In this document: positions 12,601 through 23,200 of the stretch, one piece after another
How the letters are laid out: every line of letters begins with the position of its first letter
How positions within the stretch are numbered: position 1 is the stretch's first letter
DNA from: Ricinus communis
Taxonomy: Eukaryota > Streptophyta > Magnoliopsida > Malpighiales > Euphorbiaceae
Assembly: GCF_019578655.1 (NCBI RefSeq)
Contig: NC_063262.1
Location: forward strand, 813,582 to 877,581
Length of the DNA stretch: 64,000 bases
Reading direction: 5' to 3'
Made by a program: the position numbers and the translations under genes
The notes under the pieces: generated by a model
Databases searched by the model: none
Told to the model about the DNA's origin: nothing
Seen by the model: the letters and a program-made list of their open reading frames with translations, nothing else

Positions 12601-13552
12601 TATACACAGATCCTCCTAAGATAGGTTCATAATGATGGAACCATTCTCTTCGAGAGGTCATGTGATAAGTTGCTCATGAGTCAAGAAGCCATACATCAGC
12701 AAATCTCTTCCTGCTCTCAGTTGATATTGCTGCTTCACATCACAATACATTTCCAACATCCGAAGTACATGCCATATTTTCTTGAGGATTGGAATTCTTC
12801 AGACTCCAAAAATCCTTCTTCAGGTGACCTTTCTTACTACAATGGTAGCATTTATAATTCTTCTTACTTTTTGATTTTGATCTACCATGATTGTGACTCC
12901 CATTTGGACCACATTCTGTTGATCTCCCTCTCATCACCATCAAAGCTTCCACCTGTTGTGAACCTGCCTGCTTCTCTTCCTTGTTCCTTCGCCGATTTTC
13001 TTCTTCAAGAATAGCGGCTGCTATATCATCAAAGACTAGAATTTCGATAATAATATTATTTATCTAACTGATGATGAGTTGATCATACGAATCAGGTAGA
13101 CTTTGGAGTAGAAGTTGTGCACCTTCTTGTGATTCTATTTTATAGCCCAAAGATGTGAGTTGAGAAAATAGAGTATTCAAGACATTAAGGTGCTCTGTCA
13201 CTGAAGTAGATTCTGACATTCTTAAGGTGTAAAGTTTCCTCTTAAAGAAAATTTTGTTGTGTAATGACTTGACCTCATACAGTATAGTGAGGTGGTCCTA
13301 AATCTCCTTTACCGTTTTCTTTTCTTCTATACTGGACAAGATCCCATCTGCAAGTGCCAGATGAAGGTTTGCAATAGCATTCCCATCCATCTCGTTCCAT
13401 TTATTATCATCTGTGAGTGTTGTCGGTCGTTCACTGATAGCTGCAAGACAATTGTCTTTTCTCAATACAGCCTTTATCTTTAATTTCCACAATGAGAAAT
13501 TACTCCCGTTGAACTTTTCAATCTCAAATTTTGCCGCCATTGCTTCTATCAC
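9637..13552 (-). pseudogene. Copia gag-pol, disrupted
   Basis: Transcribed right to left. Gag of the UBN2 type starts about 13552 and meets a stop near 13298. The zinc knuckle (about 12830-12860) reads C-x2-C-x4-H-x4-F, so its last cysteine is lost. The protease and pre-integrase region spans 12661-12182 (H-x-x-L-G-H motif). Integrase spans 12049-11702 with FIDDYSR, RTDNGGEY and NGVAEPMNRT, where the usual Arg of the last block is Pro. Reverse transcriptase follows (11002-10436, YVDD motif near 10590), then RNase H with GYVDSDYAGD (10417-9932) and the C-terminal block ending at 9637. Stops and frameshifts separate these blocks, so no complete polyprotein is encoded. Confidence 0.92.
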
Positions 13553-13810
13553 AAACGGTGTCTTTTAGCTTGTAAAATGAACCGCAGTAATGAACACAAC
13601 TCACTAGGCAAGTTTCCAGGAAAGACTGGAGGGTTACAAGCGGACCTCTTAAATACCAATCTCCTTAGAGAGAACCTTCCCTAAATTGGAAGTTTTCTTA
13701 CTACTCCACACAAGCTCTTTTGCACCAAAGAAACCTCAAAACCCTTTTCTGATATGAAAGATCAGACTGAGCTGCAACCACAAAATTTTAAGGAATTTCT
13801 TGCTAACCAA

Positions 13811-13822
13811 GCTCTGATACCA
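13811..13822 (-). promoter_or_regulatory. tRNA-Met(i) primer-binding site
   Basis: The minus strand reads TGGTATCAGAGC, the standard plant copia primer-binding site complementary to the 3' end of initiator methionine tRNA, two bases inside the 5' LTR. Confidence 0.93.
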
Positions 13823-13824
13823 AT

Positions 13825-14248
13825 TGTAGAAAAAATATGAACCTGATAGAGTAAAATCACAGCTAATAATTTGAGAAAATAAAGATAAAGAAAAATAAAA
13901 TACACAATAGAACACACAGATTTACATGGAAAACTCCTAAACAAATTAGAGTAAAAACCACAGACAATGATAAAAGAATTTTACTATAAGAAAATAATAG
14001 GAGTTACAATCTCTCTATTTATAAAGGAGAAAATATTAAAATTCTCTCTTTATAATAGGAGAAAAATAATTGCTTAACTCTCTAATATTTTTCTCTTATT
14101 TTTGGAATGAATGAATAACAAAGTGAGACCTCTGTTATATAGGCTTGGAAGGTACCTCAAGATTGTTAACTTAGCAAAGTGGGAGAAATACTCCTCAAAA
14201 TTAATAACTTAGCAATATGGGAGAGATATAAATCCCTAAATATCAACA
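13825..14248 (-). repeat. 5' LTR of the copia element
   Basis: 424 bases, the partner of 9140-9560, with the same TG...CA termini on the minus strand. It would carry the element promoter. Confidence 0.93.
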
Positions 14249-14253
14249 AAACA

Positions 14254-14996
14254 TTTGGTTTTGAGTTTAGTACTTTCTGGCATTTGATGATTTATGCATA
14301 AAATGATGGTGAAACATAATTTTAACTCCACGAAACCAAAAATGGAAAATGCAACACTACAAAATTTTTAAAAAATTGAGAAATGAAACGGTAAAAAAGC
14401 GTTACATATATATACATATATATCACTGTATTATTGTCTTTATTATTATAAAAAATAAAAAATAAATATAATTTATATAATTAGTCATATTGGTAATTAT
14501 ATAATTATAGACCAAAAGAGAAATAATATATGAAAAAAGCCATACATAGAAACTTTTAAATATAAAATAACTAAAAATTAAAAATATTCATATAATAAAA
14601 AAATTATATAATAAGAAAGAGTTCAGAATCATCTATAAGTAGAAAGTAAATAAAATAGAAAAATATTAAAAATCGTTTTCAAAGTAGGAAATTCAATTAA
14701 ATAAAAAGATTTTTTTAATTTTTTTAAGATTTTTAAAATAAATAAAAATATAATAAATAATAAATTTTTTGAAATTTTTGAAACGTATCCGAATAATTTA
14801 AATATTCGAAACATGTATTACATGAAAATTACAACGTATTTTAAAACTTCCGTGCAACCTAGATCCCGAGTTTTCTTGCTAGCCACTGTAGTCTTGGTTG
14901 CTCCTTGGCTTCTGATGATCGACAAAGATTCTGCTATATGGAAAACATAGTTTTGTATGCTAATTTTTCTAGCTTGATGAGTTAACATATGTTGCA
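14254..14996. other. AT-rich spacer right of the copia element
   Basis: Low-complexity A/T sequence to about 14800, then a more balanced stretch at 14820-14990 in which no O-methyltransferase exon could be identified. The 5' exons of the following COMT-like pseudogene are therefore missing. Confidence 0.4.
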
Positions 14997-15567
14997 GGTG
15001 TGAATCATTTAGAGAGAGATATGTTTGAAAGGGTTCCACAAGGAGATGCCCTAATTATGAAGGTAAGTTTTGAATTTTCGAGCATACTAACTGAACCAGC
15101 CAATTATGAAGCTATATATTAGCCTAATAAATAGTCCAATGATCTACGGAATATATGCCTCATAATGCAGAAGTCAGATGTTTAATTATTTAATTGCAGT
15201 AGTACTCATAGGTCTTTACCTCAAAACAAGAATTTTGATGAACAATATGATGTGATGATAAATTTCCTGGCAATGGATACTTCACAACTGGAGTGATAAG
15301 CATTGCTTGAGGCTGTTGAGAAATTGGTACGAGGCAAATTCAATAGTGATGGTATAAAGTAATTGTTATGGACGGCAGTCCTTCCAATAACGCCAGAAGA
15401 CAGCAAGGGACACATCTCTTATGGATGTCTTTATGATGACCCAAAACCCTGGAGGAAAAGAGAGTGCCCAACAAGATATTATGGCCTTGGCAACTGCTGC
15501 TGAATTTACTGGCATCAGATTTCAATGCCGTGTATGTAACTTTCGGGTTATGGAGTTCTTCAAAGTA
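14997..15567 (+). pseudogene. COMT-like O-methyltransferase pseudogene (3' part only)
   Basis: Plus-strand remnant of a caffeate/flavonoid-type OMT, a different subfamily from OMT1 and OMT2. Exon relic 14997-15062 encodes GV-N-H-L-E-R-DMFERVPQGDA and ends M-K with an intact GTAAGT donor. After about 210 bases, 15274 resumes with WILHNWSDKHCL, the catalytic-His block. The base before it is AA instead of the acceptor AG. Downstream come KVIV-M-D-G with a frameshift, a TPEDS-like stretch and then NPGGKE, AEFTGIRF and VMEFFK (15445-15567), the normal COMT C-terminus. In-frame stop, frameshift, lost acceptor and missing 5' half all say it is dead. Confidence 0.85.
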
Positions 15568-15988
15568 ACTTGCCATCCTAAACTTTTCAAAGGTATATAC
15601 CCTTTGTTTCCTCATGTAATAATACCATCTTGAATTGAGAGATTGCTGAATTGGCTCATTGTTCCAAGCTTATTATTTATGGTTCCATTTTTACAGTCAA
15701 AAAGTAGCTCTGAGGATTTTTTTTCTTGGATTTGTCAATTTTTTAGAAGTCCGGATACACATAAAATTAACTTACTATATCAACTTCAATTGTCATCTCA
15801 TATTTTTATAATTTACTACAATAATAAAGTTTCAATTCGTTTATCACTGGATTATTAAACCTATCCATGAAATATTTACATAAATAGACACTAAAATATA
15901 ATAGAAATGACAAGCACACCAAATCATGAGGTACAGTTGCAAGGCATTATTAACTTAATGACACTGGGGATAAGCTTGCAATTTTATC
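15568..15988. other. Spacer between convergent OMT pseudogene and OMT2
   Basis: About 420 bases between the 3' ends of a plus-strand pseudogene and the minus-strand OMT2; the OMT2 3' UTR should lie here. No other feature seen. Confidence 0.4.
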
Positions 15989-18329
15989 TTACTCAGGATA
16001 GGCCTCAATGATGGATGTCAAAGCTGGGATTTTGATAATTCTATAACGAGGGAAGCCTCCTTCCTCCAATATTTTCTTCCATTCGGCTTCAGTTCTCTCC
16101 TTTCCACCTGAGGAATGTGCAATCATTAGCAAATCAAACACCAACCTTGTGTCATCAAATAGGCCATTACCCTCTGGCTGCAGCACTATATCAACAATCA
16201 TAACCTTCCCTGTCTTCTCCGGTATTGCTTTCCTGCAATTTTTTAATATCCTGACACAATCTTCATCTCCCCAATCATGCATTATCCACTGCCAAGGAAA
16301 AAAGAACATAAAACTATGATTTTTTTGATATCCATGTAAATTTATAGCGTTTTGTACAGATTATTTATGAATGACAAATCACTGTTTTAAAAATTTTAAT
16401 ACGGTTGTCTGTATACCCAAAGTTTCGACTCATGACCTTAATTAAGCTAATAAAATTATGATTTTAGTGGGATATGCTTTAGTGATACTTGTTTGCTCTG
16501 CATATTTAAACAACCATTGGAATTGAATATTTTCACAAAAATATATATGTGGAAGCATGCAAACGACATCTCTTGTTCACTTAAAGTTATTTTTATTTAT
16601 TAATATGAGTGCACGTTTGTCTAAGTATTATCTTAGTTATCCATTGATAACACCAGTTGTCATCTGTGATAACATCTTATTTAACAAAATCTTTAAAAAT
16701 ACAAAATCTGTCATGTGAATTCTTCTCAGAGTTTACCAAAAATAAAATAAAAGAATTATTATTAAACAATTATTTTATTCGAAAGGATAAGGTACTTATA
16801 ATAAACACTGGATAACAACAGACTATTTATTTTTTACTGTGAGTATGAGCTATTGATTATTTTTATTTAATTTGACAGTGACTTTCTAGGAATTGATAAG
16901 GAAAAAGACTAGTGACTAGTTATTATTGGAAAAATAATAATATAATTTTCAGAATTTTGATTTTGTGAACAATTTTCGAAATATGGGTAATGTGAAAGTA
17001 TTTGGCAGTTAAAAAAGAAAAGGGCATTGAAATTCTTTTTATTTATAATCTCATGGAAATTAGTGTGATTAATTTAAGTTGATTTAATCAGTTAAAAGTA
17101 AACTGATATTTTTTTTAATTATTATTTTTATTATTAAAATGAGTCCAAAAACTAAACCCTATTAAATTTGTCAAATGTCAATTTGATCGGATTTTGGTTT
17201 TATACTTTAATCCGATTAGCTTGGTTTTGGGCAGTTTAGTCCAATGTTAGAAAAACTCTCTACATATTCAATTTACTGATGCCATTATATTTGACTCCAC
17301 AAAACTTTTAGCAGCACGCAACTCTGATTTTGTTGGCTGATAATTATTGATGTTATCTATCACCACTAACACAATTCACCTAAACCTATGTTATTTGACA
17401 TTTTTATATTTAAAATTTAACATTTCAAATCTAAATGCATGAACTCAAATAGAAGGTGATTTTTGTTGAATCATAAGAATGTTATATGGGTTCAAAGATA
17501 CTTGAGATGCAAACATATAATAATGATGCATTAATAGCAAGTAAAGATTAGGCAGGCAGGATAGACTCACCTTCATGATAACCGCATCAGCATTTGGAAT
17601 GGCCTGAAACATGTCACCACCAACATGGCATACTCCTTCATATGCTGGTGCAGTGGACACAACATGAGCCAAATCATAGTTAATACCTTTGATATGTGGA
17701 TGTGATTTAACAATCTCTGTCACCAAATCTCCCGTCCCACCTCCTACATCGACCAATGATTTCATGCTACAAAACCCATCTTTATACCCTTCTAAAATTG
17801 CTCTTATTGTCAATCTAGCAGTGCATGACATGCCGCCATTGAACATCTTGTTGAACTCAGGATTTCTTGCTGCAAAATCCCAAATTTCATGTCCATTAGC
17901 CTTCTCAAATGCAATGCCACCTTTTTTAACACACTGGCTGAAACAATGCCAGGGATTAATTGTCCAGGGGTGGTTTTCCATCAGTACCATAGGGGCAAGT
18001 GTCCTATCAGAATCGTGCACAAGCCATTTAGACACATGAGTCAACCCGTAAAGGGTCTCTCCGCCGTCCGACGGATGATCAGCGGTGAAGATATTCCGGC
18101 GGACGAGCAACCTCATTATGCGTTGGAGGTAGGGGATATCTGGAGAGGTTGAGTCAATAGAGGAAGCAATTTGAGACAAGGTAATTGATTTACCATGAGA
18201 GTGTATAATGTCAGGTATGTGTAGCTCCACAGCACATTTTAGTGCCATGGAGTCTGCAAAGGCAAACATGAGTTGCCATACCTGTGCTTGGCCTATTAGC
18301 GATGCCTCATCTTCAAATACTCCTTCCAT
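15989..18329 (-). CDS. COMT/ASMT-type O-methyltransferase (OMT2), two exons
   Basis: Paralogue of OMT1 and the same class of SAM-dependent small-molecule O-methyltransferase. Exons: 18329-17571 and 16288-15989, with a phase-0 intron of about 1.28 kb before the W of WIMHDWGDE; 352 residues. The ATG at 18329 (MEGVFEDE) is the first in frame. The SAM loop VDVGGGTG is at about 193-200, the canonical GGDMF at 237-241 and catalytic His257 in WIMHDWGDE. The C-terminus SGGKERTEAEW and IPALTSIIEAYPE closely parallels OMT1. It keeps every motif residue that OMT1 has changed and lacks the OMT1 first intron, so it is probably closer to the ancestral form. Tandem paralogues in the same orientation imply local duplication. 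The substrate is unknown. Confidence 0.92.
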
Positions 18330-19354
18330 TGACAAATTAAAACTTTGCACTTGCCAAAACAGGGAAGAAGCTGTGATGATTTATAATAAGAGGATTATGT
18401 GTCAAGTAATAATTGTATAAAGTCAATGTCAAAGAAACAATTAAATTCAAAATGGTAGGTAAGTACGCATAGGTGAAATTATTTTCTTTATGAATCCTTT
18501 TTGGATTTCTAGAAGGTTGAGTGCATTTTCTTTATGAATCATTTGATATCACTAATCAAGCAACTCATCACCATATCGCAAATCTTAAGGCTTAATTTGT
18601 AAATATAATATTGGTCCAACAGTCTTGAAAAATTTAAATATTTAGAGAAATTTACAATTTTAGTCAATTCTTTTAAGATTATCAGTTTATCTATGATTTG
18701 AGTAATTGAGTGCAATTTTAACCAAATTGAATTGTTAATTAAAATTAAGCAATACTAATAGTAATATGGACACCATTTAAAAAATAAAAATTTAAAATTA
18801 AACAACGAGTATAAATAATGTGGCACTAAGATCTATCAATTTGGAATTCTCAGTTTTTCTTAATTGCGTCGATATCAGGTTCACATTACTTAAGTTTGAC
18901 CAATAACTCAATTGGGCTAAAATTTGTACTCAACTAACTAAATCCGAGCTACATTAACAATTTTTAAAAAAAAAATTCAAAATAATAAAAGTTTGTAAAA
19001 GTTTGGGTTATTTAGACAAATATAGTCCTCCATTAAAGTGCACCGTTTTGCTTTAGAAATTAGTTATCAAAATTAAAGTAATATAACCCAAAAAAGTTAG
19101 TCTTCTTCTTCCCATTCTTTCTAATCCTACAAAATCTTCAGTCTTCTCATCTAGCTCTTGTATATCTAAAATCCAGCATTCTTCCCATTCAAATCTATCA
19201 TTCTTTCCATCTAAAACCTTCATACTTCCCATTCAAATCGATTAATATTAAATCTGTTGTTCTTCTCATTCAAAGACATATATTGACCTCTTGGACTGAT
19301 GAGAAGAAAGCTATGAAATAAAAAAAAAAAAAAAAAAATCAGAAAATAAGAATC

Positions 19355-19492
19355 ATGGGCAAATGTCACGATGATTTTGGTTTTTCACCATTGTTGCAAC
19401 AAAAGAACCTGGGTAAGCCTCTCTGCTTCAAAACCACAACAGCAAATAATGGCTTCGATTTTTACAAATGTCACCATAGTGCAGCTTTTTAG
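19355..19492 (+). pseudogene. Small GRF-zinc-finger-like relic, 45 codons
   Basis: The ATG-to-TAG frame begins MGKCHDDFGFSP and contains LGKPLCFKTTTANNGFDF followed by YKC. This resembles the short plant zf-GRF module, C-x-CGKP-(10-12)-NPGRxFYxC, often carried by transposon-associated mini-proteins. The first zinc ligands are unclear and the R of NPGR is lost, so it is probably a decayed copy. An A run lies directly upstream. It could be chance; only the spacing around GKPL...FYKC supports it. Confidence 0.35.
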
Positions 19493-20079
19493 GATTTTTC
19501 TTTTTTAATATTTTTGTGAGAGAAAACGACAAAAAGGAAGAGAATTTTTAATTTAACTCAATAAATTTAATTTAAAGGATTACAATAATAAAACTTGCGT
19601 TTTTAGTATTAATTTTAGAGTTTAGTTTGGTTTGATGTGTGTTCCATATGGCAGGAAAGATGAAACATATTTTACTGGACACAAACTTTATCTGACACGT
19701 TAGATCCTTTTCACCGGAAATCATACAGGTACTTCCAATTGTAAAAGCTGGAAAATCTATATCTAAAAACTGTCAAAATTACAAAAAGCACCAATAATCA
19801 TGATTAAATATGCAATAAGGCCAATTATTAATAACATTTCTTATCAAATTTCAGATTAATTGACATCAATGCTTATGAAGTCTACGCTCCCTATATAATA
19901 TACTATAGTTTAAGGTGTGACTCTGAGTTGTATTGATAAAAAAAATGGTGACGAATTTGAGGAGTTGGTATATGCGCAGTACTTTTTTAAGAGGATTAGA
20001 GATATACATGAAACTTGTATTTGTTTATTGAAATTATTCAACTCAATAACTTGGAATTTTCAGGGTTGTTAGAGATTAA

Positions 20080-20158
20080 ATCTCATAGCTAAATCAAGAT
20101 GAGATCATTTGGTGGGAAAGTGTCAAAATCCATGGTTGAAAATCTTTAGCTATGAGAT
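20080..20158. repeat. 14-bp perfect inverted repeat
   Basis: Arms ATCTCATAGCTAAA (20080-20093) and TTTAGCTATGAGAT (20145-20158), separated by 51 bases, in the region just downstream of the ELMO gene stop codon (20285, minus strand). Confidence 0.8.
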
Positions 20159-20284
20159 CACCGAAAATGGTTTGTACAAATGAGCAGTTGACATAAGAAA
20201 CTTCAGAAAAGAGCCCTCTCCATTTAAGCCTCAACATTGAAAACTAATTTCTATCTAAGAGAAAACCTTCTTCACAGTGTTTTA

Positions 20285-23200
20285 TCATTGATACAACAGA
20301 TTATATGCTGGCAGATCTTTAACTCCATGAATATCTTCTAAAGACAGCTCCCTCTCCAATTGTGTCCTTGTCACTTTTAAAACCTCCTACAGGAATGAAC
20401 AATATGCAGTTAAGAGTTTGTAACAGCAGTGACTCAAGATCAGAATATTCTGGATCAATAATGCTTCACATGTAAGCTGATATCAAGAAATTTTATAAAA
20501 AAAAATGCCAAGAAAGGAATGCCAAAACCGTGGCTTCTGCAAGAGTTTGTTGAATTTTTTCATGTCAGATTGTCAATTGGCTTGTCGTGTAATCACTGTT
20601 CTGAAAGATGCGTATGATGTTACTTAAAAAAATGTGTCTGTGAGACACAGAGAGAGATAGAGAGAGAGAGTATACATTAAATTCCATATAAGATGCATGC
20701 ATAGCAAGCCACTGCGCATCCATTAGTTCGAAAGCTAAACAGAATAGTATATCAAAGGCAGCATCATCTTCTGCAATAAAAAATGCACAACTATGAGTAA
20801 ATAATTTAAAAGGCTAATGCAGTTGTTTGAATTCCAAGAACACTTGAGCATAACACGGTTTAGAGCTGGAGTCCCGATACCTCCCAGTAATTTAATAAAA
20901 TTGATTCCTGGAAGACCTTTTGGTTTTTCTGGCAAGCAAACAAGAAAAAGAACTTATTGGAAAAGGAGCAATGCTTTTACACTGAAGGTCTAATGCAAAA
21001 AAATAAGAAAAATGGACGTGCATGTGAACAGACAATCAATTTTTTATTTTCAAAAGTGTAATGAACATGCATAGAAACCTGAATGTAACTCCAACATCTG
21101 GATTAACATAAATGAAACATTTATGCCAGCAACAGCAAATGGATATTCCCAAGTTGCTCTCTTCCCGCCCTGCTTGAACAATAACCTACGAAAAGATACC
21201 TTCATTTTGTATTTTCATACAATCAGTATTAATCAAAACTCAGTTTCTGTGCAAACTCAGACATCACAAAAAATCTACAAAGAGAAGTTCACAAATACGC
21301 TTCAAAAACGGGGATAAGAAAATAATTGCATGAATCTTTAAAAGAGTGAAGAAGACGTACCGGATAAGTCCTAGCAAAAAACAGCAAGTTTTCAAGAGAA
21401 ATATAACCACATCCCCTAAAGGCAAAAATAATTCTTTATGAGAGAACATACTTCTGAATTCCAAAATCAACATTAAGCAAAGTATAGTGTTTAATGTAAT
21501 TGTACAAAGTCTTTCCCTCTCTTCTTCAGGATAGAACCTTCCATGATCCTAATGGTCATCAGATCTTAAATAAACCTCTGTATCAATACACTGATTCATG
21601 ATACTCTGGCTATACTTTGTCAGTAAGAGACCGCGAGCCTGCCTTAGTTACAAGAACAGACAAGGTATTTACAGAACTTTACCTAAAGTCTGTCGATGGA
21701 TTAGGACCTTGCCACCCCATTTCTTTCCATTGCTCAGAGATCATGCCCGTCAAAGCAATATCTGGAAAGGCTGCATTCCATAATGATCTAAGGGCGTCCT
21801 GACAACAAGAAAGGAAAATGAGAGAACTGATATGATCAAACAGAAGTACAATCAAACTGCACAGAGGAGAAAATCATGTTTTTCTAAAGCTTCTGCATCC
21901 CTTGGATCAATTGCATGATATAACAAAAGTACATTTAGGATGAAAAATTTCATGAATCAGTATTTGTTGCTCATCTCCAAATGGCAGCTTAGATTCCACA
22001 ATTAGCATTACGTAAAAGACTAACTATGCTCTTTTATAACAATAACCTACTGCAAAAATTAACCTTATTGTAGTTATTTATTTCTTCAAGTATCAAGACT
22101 GCATGCAAATTCTCTCCCATTCTTCTAAATCATTAGAACATTCTCTTTCTCACAAATTACATTTAAAATTTACAGTATAAACAATAGAAAATTATCATTA
22201 TGTATAGTTTTACAAGGCGTCTTTTATCCTCCAGTGGAAAATCAATCTCTTATGTAGTACATTTTTGCATAGAAAAAAGAAACCTCTGATATGAGCAGTG
22301 CGATAAAAAAGAAAAAATATATCATGAGAATTGAGAAAGTACTTTATGATCAGGACGGGTCTCATCAAATGGTACTTGCAACCGGTCTTGAAGCTTTTTG
22401 AGTCTTTGTTCCTGGTAAGAGTTAGAAAGCAGATCACAACTGTGGTGAAGCTAAGAATAATAAATCAAGTGATCATATTCAAGCACATTATCACACAAAC
22501 TTGAATTGGAGAACTTTTTGTGTGCAAGACCTCATAAACAGAAATTAACTATATTCATCTTTATATGAAATTTTTTATGAAATGAAGAGTAATTAGATTA
22601 AAAAACAACACTTGTAGGCCACTTGTCTAGTTGGTTGTGGCCTTCTTTTGGAATGTTCAAGCAGGCTTGAAAAAGAAATTCCCAATAGTGCAGACTGCTC
22701 CCTCAATTGAGGCCCTTGAAGGAAAGACATCAGGGATTTAACTCTTAGCTGAGCCTATTTTCAGTCACACAAACCAGCTACAATTGTGTGCGTGCACGTT
22801 ATTTGTAATAAATAGTTCAGTCACACAAACCAGCTACAATTGTTATTTGGCAGCATCCCATGAATGGCAAAATTTACTTGCTGAACTATATATTATAAAT
22901 AACGTGCACACACACACACACACACAAAAATGTAAGAATGCAAGTGCACATTCACCTGGGCGCATGAGCTTATTAATAAAATCTATGACTAAATGCAAGG
23001 AGGGACATGCTTACTTAATATTTCTATTCACCTGAAGAGGAGTCAAAGTGAAGTCAAGAAGCTTCTCATTGCGTTTATTGGTTGCACGACTGAAGAACCC
23101 TCCTATCCATGCTCGTGGTCCAATCATAGCATTAGCTACAACCACCAGAAACTCATTAGATAATAAGTAAATGGGGCTTCAGGGATTATATTTCAGTCTT

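Larger units (their letters stand above)
9140..14248 (-). mobile_element. Decayed Ty1/copia LTR retrotransposon
   Basis: A 5.1-kb element oriented on the minus strand. Two direct terminal repeats (9140-9560 and 13825-14248) bound an internal region encoding, in transcription order, gag, protease, integrase, reverse transcriptase and RNase H. Integrase before reverse transcriptase is the copia order. A primer-binding site for initiator tRNA-Met lies two bases inside the 5' LTR and a purine-rich tract lies just before the 3' LTR. Flanks AAATA (9135-9139) and AAACA (14249-14253) look like a 5-base target duplication with one substitution. The LTRs differ at many positions and the coding region is broken, so the insertion is old and not autonomous. 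Confidence 0.95.
18330..20284. other. Spacer between OMT2 and the ELMO gene
   Basis: Includes the OMT2 promoter side, an AT-rich middle, a pyrimidine-rich block with repeated TTCCCATTC-like phrases (about 19095-19290), an A run at 19321-19338, a small GRF-like relic (19355-19492) and a 14-bp inverted repeat at 20080-20158. Confidence 0.5.
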
